Below, one piece after another: positions 55,381 through 64,000 of a stretch of 64,000 nucleotides of DNA. The notes under the pieces were generated by a model. That model was not told the DNA's origin. It saw nothing but the letters and a program-made list of their open reading frames with translations, and did no database searches. The DNA is from Pseudomonadales bacterium. GTDB taxonomy: Bacteria > Pseudomonadota > Gammaproteobacteria > Pseudomonadales > Azotimanducaceae. The stretch is taken from assembly GCA_016779565.1 (NCBI GenBank), contig JADHNJ010000007.1, forward strand, positions 1 to 64,000, written 5' to 3'. The translations under genes were made by a program, and so were the position numbers. Each line of letters starts with the position of its first letter. The stretch's first letter is position 1.

Positions 55381-56909
55381 TGGGTCTGTCCTTCCCAAAA
55401 GGGTGCTCGCAACTTGCGCTTGTTGATCTTGCCCATCGTGTTTCTGCCCAAGTCCGTGACGAAGTCCAGGGTTCTTGGACATTTGTAGTGAGACAGCCGA
55501 GAGCGACAAAACGCAATCATTTCCTGATCGTCGGGTTGATCTGCCTCGGGACGGGTAATGACTAAGGCTTTGAGTTCCTCTCCCATTTCAGGGTGCGGAA
55601 TACCAATGCAGGCGACATCTAAGATTTGCGGGTGGTCGATGAGAACCTGTTCTGCTTCAGCTGGATAGATATTAACCCCGCCTGAAACAATCATATCGCT
55701 GAATCTATCGGTAATGTAAACATAGCCGTCTTCGTCCATGTAGGCGATCTCGCCCAAAGTAAAGACGCCCGGGGCTATGTGAGCCGCTGCTGATTTTTCA
55801 GGGTCATTGTGATAAACCACCCCTCGACCGGTTGCATCCTCGAAGTAAAGCCGGCCTTCTACATTGGGCCCGCACTCATTGCCATCGTCATCGAGGATTT
55901 TGGCGGTAAAGGGGGGTACGCTTCGGCCAACCGATCCTGGGTGCTCAAGCCATTCTTCTGAGGTGATCATGCAGGTTGTGCCAACCTCGCTGGCTCCGTA
56001 AGCGTCCGTAAATACCGGGCCCCACCATTCGATCATGGCGCGTTTAATATCGACGGGGCACTTCGCGCCGGTATGGCTCACACGAATCATACTGGATACG
56101 TCATAACGCGACTTGGTTGCCTCATCGAGGGCGAGTAATCTGACAAAATGGGTAGGCACCATAATGGTTGAAGTCGTGCCATAAGTCTCGATGGTTCGGA
56201 GCGTATTTTCTGCGTCGAATTTGGTTAGGATGACGGAAGGGGCGCCGGCGGCAAGCAAGCGAGCACCACTTAAAGGTCCAGTATGGTACATCGGGCCGAC
56301 CACGAGGTGCGGTCCGAGCGTTGCTAGGGGGTTCTGTTTTAGATTCTCTAAATGCGCGCTTACAGTGTCACCACCGGCAAACATCGTGGGCGGTAAGTGC
56401 GTGCCTTTAGGTCTTCCAGTCGTGCCCGACGTGTACAGTAAATTGGGCCTAGGCGGAATCGTGGTATCGGGTTCATCGCCTGGGTTGGTTTCAAGCCAGT
56501 TGTGCCAATCAGTTAGATTTTCGGAGTCACAGCGCCAGCCGATTACCTGAGGAACCCCTGCTTGAGCGGCGGCGTCAAGACCGCGGGCCGCGGTCTCAGG
56601 GCCTACAAAAAGTATCTGGGCGCCAGAATCTTCAAGAATATAAGCCACTTCCTCAGCGGTTAGGTGAAAATTGATTGGCACCACGGATGCCCCGCCGATC
56701 AAACCACCAAGATTTGCCAGCGCTGTCTCGACGCCGTTCTCTGCGAATACGGCAATACGATGGTCGGGTCCAGTATCGCTCATGCGGATACCGTTAGCGG
56801 CTCGGTTGAGGATATCGTCAACCTCAAGCCAAGTAAGTGCAGCTCTTGGGTCTCGGAGTGCGATTTCCTCGGGCCGTTCCTTGGCGATAGTTTTTGCAAA
56901 TTGAACCAT
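55377..56909 (-). CDS. AMP-dependent acyl-CoA synthetase/ligase
   Basis: 'NLLYTSGTTGRPKGTHLPP', 'TDAYGASEVGTTC', 'YVYITDRFSDMIVSGGVNIYPAEAEQVL', 'MGKINKRKLR'. Confidence 0.94.
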   Translation of the reverse strand: MVQFAKTIAKERPEEIALRDPRAALTWLEVDDILNRAANGIRMSDTGPDHRIAVFAENGVETALANLGGLIGGASVVPINFHLTAEEVAYILEDSGAQILFVGPETAARGLDAAAQAGVPQVIGWRCDSENLTDWHNWLETNPGDEPDTTIPPRPNLLYTSGTTGRPKGTHLPPTMFAGGDTVSAHLENLKQNPLATLGPHLVVGPMYHTGPLSGARLLAAGAPSVILTKFDAENTLRTIETYGTTSTIMVPTHFVRLLALDEATKSRYDVSSMIRVSHTGAKCPVDIKRAMIEWWGPVFTDAYGASEVGTTCMITSEEWLEHPGSVGRSVPPFTAKILDDDGNECGPNVEGRLYFEDATGRGVVYHNDPEKSAAAHIAPGVFTLGEIAYMDEDGYVYITDRFSDMIVSGGVNIYPAEAEQVLIDHPQILDVACIGIPHPEMGEELKALVITRPEADQPDDQEMIAFCRSRLSHYKCPRTLDFVTDLGRNTMGKINKRKLRAPFWEGQTH

Positions 56910-56910
56910 G

Positions 56911-59064
56911 TTAAGCCACTGCCTCCTGAATCGCCCTTACATTAACAGGGATAGCACTCATACGCGGCATCCCGGTGATTTTGTTATAGGTTCTATCGTC
57001 ATCCACAAGACGATTGGTACTCGCGCCTTTGCTTCGCACTTCACCGCCATTATCGGGTAAATCTCCCCAGGCGTGAGCCATGGAAATCACCCCGGGCTTT
57101 ATGTCATCGGCTGCTTCAACGACCCCCGATAGCGTGCCGGCTGCAGACGCGATCTCAATGAGATCACCACTGGTTAAGCCCAGTGCAGCAAGATCCTCCG
57201 AATGCATATAGGCAGGGTTAGTCGTGCCCTTTTTGCGCAAGCTCTCGAGCTGTTGACCCGAAGAATTAAAGACGTGCTTCAACCTCCTGCTGATTAAGAG
57301 GTGAGAATAGGTTTTGCCGTTATCAAGGATGTCTTTGGATTGCCAATAGTCCTCGCTGGCAACTTCTGCTAGCTGCTGAGGGATATCAGCGGGTAATAAT
57401 TGAAATCGTCCAGATATTTCTGAGTCGCCAGGTGCGACCCGTACTTCAACGGACTCGAAGATTTTTCCATGTCCTACCGCTGCGATCTCGGTTAAAGGGA
57501 TTTGGGCATTAGGGGTTAAGAGTTGCAAGACTTCAAACTTAGAAGGTCGCCGACTGGGGTCTAGCTCGCCTCCTGGTAAACTCAATGGCATACCACTGCG
57601 ATGAGAAAGTTCCCAATAGATCTCCCACTCCTCGCGACTCTCAGGGTTCCTTGGCAGAATTGCTTTGGTGTAGTGACTATAGGGTTGATCATACCAAGTG
57701 TCGGTCAACATGGTGACATCATCACGCTCTAGGCTTAGGGTGGGGGCTACAACGTAATCAGCCAGTTTAGCGGTGGCTGATTGGTATAAATCGACACAAA
57801 CCAAGAGCTCGAGGTGTTTCATTGCACGAACGGTTTTATCTTGATCCGGGAAAGCCACGACCGGGTTGCCGCCCAGACAGATGAGCGCCTTAATCTGGCC
57901 CTCTCCCGGGGTTAGGATTTCGTCATTGAGTGTTGCGGTTGGCATTTCACCAATAATTTCACCAAGGCCTCTAATTCTCGAGCGAGGCCCCTTTCCATAG
58001 GCTGGGTTTGCTGGAATGACGTCGGCTGTCCGAGGGCGATTGGGTTGCAGAACCCCAGGATTGGGTACTCGGGCACCAACTTTATTCACGCGACCACAGA
58101 GAGTATTAAGACAGCAAATGAGGTGCTCTGTAAGAATGGCTCGTGGTGACATGTTTGGGCCGGTACCACTCACCGTTACGCCCGTCTTAGCGGTGCCAAA
58201 CAGTCGCGCCGCTTCGATTAAGTCAGCCTCTTCTATACCGCAACGAGCCGCAGCATAGCTTGGGGTGAAGGGTTCAACTAATTTTTGTAACCCAGCGAGA
58301 TCATCAACGTGAGCCTCACAAAATGCTTTATCGTGTAAATTCTCAACCAAGATCCAACGAATAACGGCCGACAAAAAAGTAGGGTCTTCTGCGGGGTTAA
58401 CCTGCAAGTGCAGTGATGCTCTGTTGGCAACCTCCGTTCTCCGTGGATCAACCACAATGAGTTTCATGCCGCGTTTCATTTCATCCCGAATTCGAGCATA
58501 AGGACTAAAAGGGGGCGGGCCTCCAAAGGGCGTGTATTGAGAGACAACAGGATTATTACCAATCATCATGCAGACATCGGCGCCAGTGAAAGCATGGGTA
58601 CCGCCGCCCCAAGTGCCAAACTGAGACTGAGCGATTTTTCGGTGGGGCTGGTCAATTGTGACAGACGTATAATACGACGGAGATCCAACACTTTGATGCC
58701 AAGCTTTCGCAACATGCAGCGCTGCCGAATTCTGGTATCCATAAGAACCTACATAGGTTGCAACACTCCGTGGGCCATAATCTTTAATTAACTGATTAAT
58801 TTTTTCGGAAATTTCATCCATTGCTTGTTCAGTGGCAATAGGTCGAAATTCTCCGTCTGGCGTCTGTTTAAGGGTCTCTCTGATGCGTTTTGGTGTTGCG
58901 AACTGTTCTGGTAATTGTCGCCCTTTAATGCAGGTGTAACCGCCATACATTGGGTCAGAGGTATCGCCACGGACCGCGATCGGCTGGTCATTTTCTACAT
59001 CGACTTCGATCGCACAATAGGCGTGACAGAAACGACAAAACGTTTTGTGGGTCGTGATGCTCAT
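56911..59064 (-). CDS. Molybdopterin (bis-MGD type) oxidoreductase with N-terminal 4Fe-4S motif
   Basis: 'CRFCHAYCAIEV...GGYTCIKGRQLPEQF', 'MIGNNPVVSQYTPFGG', 'KLIVVDPRRTEVANRAS', 'ICLGGNPVVAFPDQDK'. Confidence 0.93.
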   Translation of the reverse strand: MSITTHKTFCRFCHAYCAIEVDVENDQPIAVRGDTSDPMYGGYTCIKGRQLPEQFATPKRIRETLKQTPDGEFRPIATEQAMDEISEKINQLIKDYGPRSVATYVGSYGYQNSAALHVAKAWHQSVGSPSYYTSVTIDQPHRKIAQSQFGTWGGGTHAFTGADVCMMIGNNPVVSQYTPFGGPPPFSPYARIRDEMKRGMKLIVVDPRRTEVANRASLHLQVNPAEDPTFLSAVIRWILVENLHDKAFCEAHVDDLAGLQKLVEPFTPSYAAARCGIEEADLIEAARLFGTAKTGVTVSGTGPNMSPRAILTEHLICCLNTLCGRVNKVGARVPNPGVLQPNRPRTADVIPANPAYGKGPRSRIRGLGEIIGEMPTATLNDEILTPGEGQIKALICLGGNPVVAFPDQDKTVRAMKHLELLVCVDLYQSATAKLADYVVAPTLSLERDDVTMLTDTWYDQPYSHYTKAILPRNPESREEWEIYWELSHRSGMPLSLPGGELDPSRRPSKFEVLQLLTPNAQIPLTEIAAVGHGKIFESVEVRVAPGDSEISGRFQLLPADIPQQLAEVASEDYWQSKDILDNGKTYSHLLISRRLKHVFNSSGQQLESLRKKGTTNPAYMHSEDLAALGLTSGDLIEIASAAGTLSGVVEAADDIKPGVISMAHAWGDLPDNGGEVRSKGASTNRLVDDDRTYNKITGMPRMSAIPVNVRAIQEAVA

Positions 59065-59268
59065 GAGAACTCCTAGAATGCTTGAGACCTAAAAATCTGC
59101 TGACGATATGATGAGGGTAGTCGCAGCAAGACGGTGGACTTCGAGCTTCAAGAGTATCGAAAACCATTGAAAACAGTCAATGCTGATTTTTTTACTGAGT
59201 CGTACTCCATCTTTCGGGTGAGACGGATGTTAAGGCGTTGCCTCAGTGGCTAAAGGCATTTTATTAGT

Positions 59269-59300
59269 CAAAAAAAAGCAGGCCGAAGCCTGCTTTTTCT
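59269..59300. terminator. Rho-independent terminator (minus-strand TonB receptor gene; bidirectional-looking)
   Basis: aaaaaaaagcaggc-cgaa-gcctgcttttt. Confidence 0.87.
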
Positions 59301-59312
59301 GCGTGGTTAAAT

Positions 59313-61745
59313 TTAACGGGACCAGACAAGTTCGAGTGCGTAGGTGCGGGGTGCGCCCCAGCCCTGGAAGCCTGTTGTAGGGCCGCCTAAAAATAAGGCG
59401 TGTTCCTTGAACTCTTCATCGGTTAAGTTCTTGCCAAATGCGGTAATCGCCCATTGGTCGCCGCCACTGGTTTCGAAGTTGTAGCTGATGCGAGCATCCA
59501 TCTGAGAATAACCCCCTTCGTAGAGTCGCTGATCGGCGCCACCACCCGTATTGACGAGCAGGAAATCACCCACAGTCTTGAAACCAATGTTTGCACCGAA
59601 AAAGCCGCCAGCCATTTCTTGGTCATAAGCTAGACTGACCGACAAGCTGTCTTCCGGCTGCCGAGAGTCAGAACCCCCACCCAAATTTCTCAGGGTGCCC
59701 AGCGGATCAAGTACGCCGACGGTTGCGGTGACACAGCCGTCAACCAGTTCGCAAGCGAGCGTGAAGGCGCTGTTGTCAACGTCAATAGTGCCGTAATTGA
59801 AGATCAAACGCAGGTTGTCGTTCATAAACCACTGGCCTTCAATTTCTATGCCTTTAGACTCGCTTTCGCCACCATTGTTGATATAGGTGGTGGTGCCCGG
59901 GATAGATCCTGGCGGCAGGGTAATGATTGAAGAAAACTGCGCGCCCTCACGGTTTAAGACGTAGTAGGCGAGATTCAATCTGAGGCGATTGTCTAGGAAA
60001 TCATTTTTAACACCAATCTCAAACTGATCAGCTGTTTCGGGATCGTAGCCTGCTCGATCAGCGCCTGAAGCATTTCGAATGCTAAAGCCGCCGCTCCTGA
60101 AGCCCTCTGAGTAGCTCGCATAGGCCAAGGACTGGTCAGAAATGCGGTAGCTTGCAGAGGCGGTAACGATGGTCTCAGACCAGGATTTTTCTGGTGTTTG
60201 ATAAGAAGCGCCAGGCACGCTCGCTAAAGCCCTGAAGTCGTGCTCATTATAACCAGCTGCCGTTGTGTCATCGTAGACTGGGTTGGCAATGCGACCATCG
60301 GCTGGATTGAAGCTGAAATCCGTATAGCCGTTGTAGGCAGATTTGCTTTCGTCGATGGCTCGAGCGCCGAGGGTGACTTCGAAAGCGTCAGTTGCGCGGT
60401 AAGTAATTGAGCCGAACCAAGCGCTCGAATCAACTGTTTCGCCGGCGAGTTGGGTGCTTCGAGCATTCGGGAACTGGCAAAAGCTTTCTAACCCTGGCGT
60501 CGCATTGTTTCTAAAGCCCGCTGCGGCGCATGGTACATCGGCACCAAAGATTGCGAAATTCGGTAACTGTAAGATGTTATTGGTATCTTGTCGAAATTCG
60601 AGATCGGAAGCGAAATCGTAATAGCCAACCATCGCGGAGAGTTGATCATTGATGTCAATATCGAGTCGCAATTCATGTGATTTGATATCGTACTTTTGAT
60701 CCCGCAGGGTATGCAGCTGCGCAAAAGGAATCGCCGCGCCATTGATATCGCCGCCGTCAAAATCTTGATTCACCACGTCATGGGCGTCAGAGGAGCCGCC
60801 CACGTAGTGCAAAGTCATTGCATCTGAGATATCCCAGTCAATGCGAAGCCCGAGTTGATCGACAATATAACTGGTTGGTTCAACCTTGTCTGCTAGATTG
60901 ACGAATCGATTGTCGCCGTCAAACCGTGGGTCTTGAGGTAGGGTTTGGGACTGATCATCAATATGATCAAAAGTTAAATTGACCTCGACAGTATCGCTTG
61001 GCGCCCAGGAGATGGCAGCAGTAGTCGATTGAAAATCGATATCGCCAGCGGTGCGATTTAAGTTAACGTTGTCATAAAAACCGTCTCTATTACGGCTAAT
61101 AGCACCAATTTTAAGGGCTAACTTATCGTCAATCAGGGGGACGTTAACACGACCCTTCCAGGTCTTGGAATTGTAGTTACCCATTTCGGCGCTAGCTTTG
61201 ACGCCGAACTCGTTAAATTTAGGTTTGACCCGATTGACAACGATATTGCCGCCGATGGTGTTCTTACCAAACAAAACGCCCTGAGGACCTCGGTTGACTT
61301 CGATGGACTCTACGTCGAAAACATCGATCAATTGGCCAGTGCTTGAGCCCATTTGAATACCATCAAGAATGACGCCAACTTGAGGGCTTTGAGTTTTTTC
61401 AATGTCAGCATAACCAACGCCTCGAATATAGAGCGCCGATGCGCCTGGACCCGCGGTGTTCATGCCGATATAGACATTCGGCACAAGTCCGTCGAAATCT
61501 CGCAGGGTGTTAGGTTTGATTTGCTCAATGGCCTCTTCGCCAAAAGCCGTAACCGACAGTGGCACGTCTTGAACAGACTCTTCTTGGCGCCGGGAGGTAA
61601 CAACGACCTCCTCCATTGTGCGATTAGATTGTTCCGCTGAAATGGTAGGCGCAAGCGTGATCGATGCCCCCAGTGTCGCTAAAACCGTAGCGATTCGTGT
61701 AAAGCTCATAGTGTTCCCCTTTTTTATATTCTGCAGCGATCCCAC
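59313..61745 (-). CDS. TonB-dependent outer membrane receptor
   Basis: Signal peptide; 'MEEVVVTSRRQEESVQDVPLSVTAFGEEAIEQI', 'IRGVGYADIEKTQSPQVGVILDGIQMG', 'SIEVNRGPQGVLFGKNTIGGNIVV'. Start probably MSFTRIATV. Confidence 0.94.
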   Translation of the reverse strand: MGSLQNIKKGNTMSFTRIATVLATLGASITLAPTISAEQSNRTMEEVVVTSRRQEESVQDVPLSVTAFGEEAIEQIKPNTLRDFDGLVPNVYIGMNTAGPGASALYIRGVGYADIEKTQSPQVGVILDGIQMGSSTGQLIDVFDVESIEVNRGPQGVLFGKNTIGGNIVVNRVKPKFNEFGVKASAEMGNYNSKTWKGRVNVPLIDDKLALKIGAISRNRDGFYDNVNLNRTAGDIDFQSTTAAISWAPSDTVEVNLTFDHIDDQSQTLPQDPRFDGDNRFVNLADKVEPTSYIVDQLGLRIDWDISDAMTLHYVGGSSDAHDVVNQDFDGGDINGAAIPFAQLHTLRDQKYDIKSHELRLDIDINDQLSAMVGYYDFASDLEFRQDTNNILQLPNFAIFGADVPCAAAGFRNNATPGLESFCQFPNARSTQLAGETVDSSAWFGSITYRATDAFEVTLGARAIDESKSAYNGYTDFSFNPADGRIANPVYDDTTAAGYNEHDFRALASVPGASYQTPEKSWSETIVTASASYRISDQSLAYASYSEGFRSGGFSIRNASGADRAGYDPETADQFEIGVKNDFLDNRLRLNLAYYVLNREGAQFSSIITLPPGSIPGTTTYINNGGESESKGIEIEGQWFMNDNLRLIFNYGTIDVDNSAFTLACELVDGCVTATVGVLDPLGTLRNLGGGSDSRQPEDSLSVSLAYDQEMAGGFFGANIGFKTVGDFLLVNTGGGADQRLYEGGYSQMDARISYNFETSGGDQWAITAFGKNLTDEEFKEHALFLGGPTTGFQGWGAPRTYALELVWSR

Positions 61746-61887
61746 GATGCAGTTGGATCGTTTTAATGGAAGGCCAAAGGATAGTCAAGATGTAAAAATC
61801 AAAGCTGGTGTCGTAAAAAAAACCGGGTCACAGAGAAGCGCAACGATCCGCGAACCAGCAATATCAAAATTCGTGAAATAGGTAGTT

Positions 61888-62250
61888 TTAGGCCATTTGT
61901 GAAACAAATGTATTGAGATCAAAATAGTCTCGCCAAGCAATGATCTTTTGATCCCGAATCTCAAAAGTACCCATCACCGGCACGGCCACATCTTTACCGC
62001 TACTCATTTTGAACTTATCGAGTCGCTCTGTAAGCACGACATTGCCGTTGGCAGCGATGTTCAAGGTAACCCAATCGACTGCATCTGCTTGCATGCCTCG
62101 GATGAAGGCCTCAGCAGCGGCTTTGCCCTCCAGTTTCTCCATTGGAATATTATGGTAGACGACGTCCTCTGACATAAGGCTCATAACCCGGTCCCAATCC
62201 ATTTGATTCCATGCGTCGATGAAGTGCTCAACAATTTCAGTGGGGGTCAT
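61888..62250 (-). CDS. NTF2-like / limonene-1,2-epoxide hydrolase family protein
   Basis: 'PTEIVEHFIDAWNQMDWDRVMSLMSEDVVYHNIPMEKLEGKAAAEAFIRGM', 'IIAWRDYFDLNTF'. Confidence 0.87.
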   Translation of the reverse strand: MTPTEIVEHFIDAWNQMDWDRVMSLMSEDVVYHNIPMEKLEGKAAAEAFIRGMQADAVDWVTLNIAANGNVVLTERLDKFKMSSGKDVAVPVMGTFEIRDQKIIAWRDYFDLNTFVSQMA

Positions 62251-62291
62251 GGTGTGTTCCTTATCAGTAAATAAAATAGGTTACGGGAGGG

Positions 62292-62690
62292 TTACGCGCG
62301 CTCTGCCCACCAGTCGGGTACCGCTATCGGATAGGATTTTTCAGCTCTCGCCATGGATTCATCCTGAGCGTCGGTAAGAGGCAAATCAACAGTTGGGGGG
62401 AGGCTGTTGGCGTCCTGCACAGGGCCCAAATACTCTAGCCGTATAGACTCGAGAACAGCGCCAAAATCATGGCCCTCATGGTGGTCAGAATTTTGGTGTC
62501 GGTAGAATGCCCACTTATCTTTAAAGGCGAGTAAACAGTAATAGTGATTGGCCGCTTGGCCTTTGTAGTACTCGTATCGCAATACGCCTTCTTCCTGGCT
62601 AAGGGTTTGGGCCACCATATCCTTCATAATGGCTTCAAACTTGTTTTCTTGACCAGATTTGATGGTGATATGTGCTAGCAGGGTAGTCAT
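62292..62690 (-). CDS. Antibiotic biosynthesis monooxygenase (ABM)-like protein
   Basis: 'LLAHITIKSGQENKFEAIMKDMVAQTLSQEEGVLRYEYYKGQ', 'FKDKWAFYRHQNSDHHE'. Confidence 0.8.
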   Translation of the reverse strand: MTTLLAHITIKSGQENKFEAIMKDMVAQTLSQEEGVLRYEYYKGQAANHYYCLLAFKDKWAFYRHQNSDHHEGHDFGAVLESIRLEYLGPVQDANSLPPTVDLPLTDAQDESMARAEKSYPIAVPDWWAERA

Positions 62691-62735
62691 GGGTCAATAC
62701 CTCGCGGTTGATTTTCGGTCCATTAGTCGCCCAGT

Positions 62736-63482
62736 TTATGGAAGCTTGCCGTTGTGCTGCCCGCCTGAAACATCGATAAGCTGTCCATTAATAAAGCCGG
62801 ATTTTTCTTCATCGGCCAGCCAAAGGGCCGCTTGCGCGATGTCTTCTATCGTGCCCATCCTGCCAAGAGGGATATGTGGAATAAACCGCGCCTCAGAATC
62901 GCCACCTGTAAACATGGCATCAGTCATATCCGTTTGAATGAGTCCAGCGGCGATACTATTGAAACGAATTTTTTGCGGACCGTATTCAAGGGCTGCCACT
63001 TTGATGGCGTAATCGATACCAGCCCGTGCTGCAGCATAAACTGCTAGCGCAGGACCGGGTAAACGCGCAGTCAACGATGAAATGGTAATTACTGAGCCGC
63101 CCTCGGTCATTGCCTCAGCAGCGTACCGAAACAACAATAGAGCTCCGATAAAGCTGACATCTAGGGTCGGCTGGATTTGCTCTCGGGTGAGGGCTGCAAT
63201 GGGCGCGGCGGCGAGAGAGCCTGCGCTATTGACCGCGATATCCACTCGACCGGTTGCCGCTTTAGCCTCAGCAAATAGGGCCGCGATGGAATGCTCATCA
63301 TTCATGTCACAGGTAATCGCAACACCATTAATTTCCTCGGCGAGTGCTTTAAGAGGGGCTTCTCGTCTGCCGGACACCACAACTGTAGCCCCGTGTTCGG
63401 CCAGACGGCGTGCAGTGGCAACGCCGAAATTATGTTGTCCAGAGGCGCCGACCACAACCGCCGTTTTTCCGTTTAGGCTCAT
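62736..63482 (-). CDS. SDR family oxidoreductase
   Basis: 'GKTAVVVGASGQHNFGVATARRLAEHGATVVVSGR', 'VNSAGSLAAAPI', 'YAAARAGIDYAIKVAALEYG'. Confidence 0.92.
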   Translation of the reverse strand: MSLNGKTAVVVGASGQHNFGVATARRLAEHGATVVVSGRREAPLKALAEEINGVAITCDMNDEHSIAALFAEAKAATGRVDIAVNSAGSLAAAPIAALTREQIQPTLDVSFIGALLLFRYAAEAMTEGGSVITISSLTARLPGPALAVYAAARAGIDYAIKVAALEYGPQKIRFNSIAAGLIQTDMTDAMFTGGDSEARFIPHIPLGRMGTIEDIAQAALWLADEEKSGFINGQLIDVSGGQHNGKLP

Positions 63483-63587
63483 GGATAGATCCTTCCTTAA
63501 TTAATTGAAAATGCTGGTGCTATAAGCACCGGATGACGGCATCATTTGGTTCCCAGCTAAGGTTCGCTTTAAGATCTGCCAGCGCAT

Positions 63588-63998
63588 TTAGCGTCCGGAG
63601 AGACGTGCAACCACCGGTGCAAATGCTTCCATATTTTGGTAGCCAACCGTCACGTAGGAGATGCCGTACCTGGCCCGCCGCTGTTCTAGCGTGTCACAGA
63701 TCTCATCAACAGACCCAAAGAGCGCATGCGGGTGCTCGAGCATAGCTTCCGGTGTTGTTCCAAACCCTTGGGCCATACCAGCGACTATCGGATCTTTGTC
63801 GTCGGTGACGAAGGTGAAATAGGCGCCAATTTCGATTTCTAAGTCTTTGAATCGGCTGCCGGCGCCGGATTTGATCCATCCCAGCTTTCTTTCAGTTTCT
63901 TCGGCGGTGGAGGTCTGGATTCCGTCGGGACCGATTATGCCCTGACGATTATTAAAATTTAGACTGACGATATCAGCGGTTTCGCCTGCGAGCTTCAA
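63588..63998 (-). CDS. LLM-class (F420/FMN-dependent luciferase-like) oxidoreductase, C-terminal part (truncated by window end)
   Basis: 'KLAGETADIVSLNFN...', 'LFGSVDEICDTLEQRRARYGISYVTVGYQNMEAFAPVVARLSGR'. Confidence 0.82.
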   Translation of the reverse strand: MKLAGETADIVSLNFNNRQGIIGPDGIQTSTAEETERKLGWIKSGAGSRFKDLEIEIGAYFTFVTDDKDPIVAGMAQGFGTTPEAMLEHPHALFGSVDEICDTLEQRRARYGISYVTVGYQNMEAFAPVVARLSGR

Positions 63999-64000
63999 AA

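Overview
The window looks like a chromosomal segment of a marine-type gammaproteobacterium (taxonomy inferred from gene content only). It opens with the 3' end of a 23S rRNA gene and a 5S rRNA gene, followed by an orphan green-type proton-pumping proteorhodopsin gene. From about 5.4 to 37 kb there is a large purine nucleoside and purine catabolism locus: an MFS transporter with a nucleoside hydrolase, two TonB receptors, two exported 'NUP'-family proteins, two adenosine deaminases (one exported), two guanine-type deaminases, XdhABC, PuuD-type urate oxidase with a cytochrome c tail, HIU hydrolase, OHCU decarboxylase, PuuE allantoinase, allantoicase, ureidoglycolate lyase, a phosphoribosyltransferase, two NCS2 permeases and a RutR-like TetR regulator. 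After this come an SSS symporter, a DUF5916-like protein, a short BLUF photoreceptor and a serine hydrolase. The last ~20 kb encode a CoA-dependent, oxygenase-rich catabolic region (Rieske, P450, APH-like kinase, acyl-CoA ligase, molybdopterin oxidoreductase, TonB receptor). The leads I rate highest are: an apparent exported purine-nucleoside dismantling module in which the 'nucleoside permeases' carry nucleoside-phosphorylase/MTAN-like motifs; an IPNS-like Fe/2OG oxygenase translationally coupled to puuD; RutR-type operators at the tetR/xdh divergent promoter; and a tightly coupled Mo-enzyme/ligase/phosphatase/kinase/P450 operon. No CRISPR array, prophage, transposase or tRNA gene was recognised. 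All functional calls are from reading the protein sequences; no database search was run.
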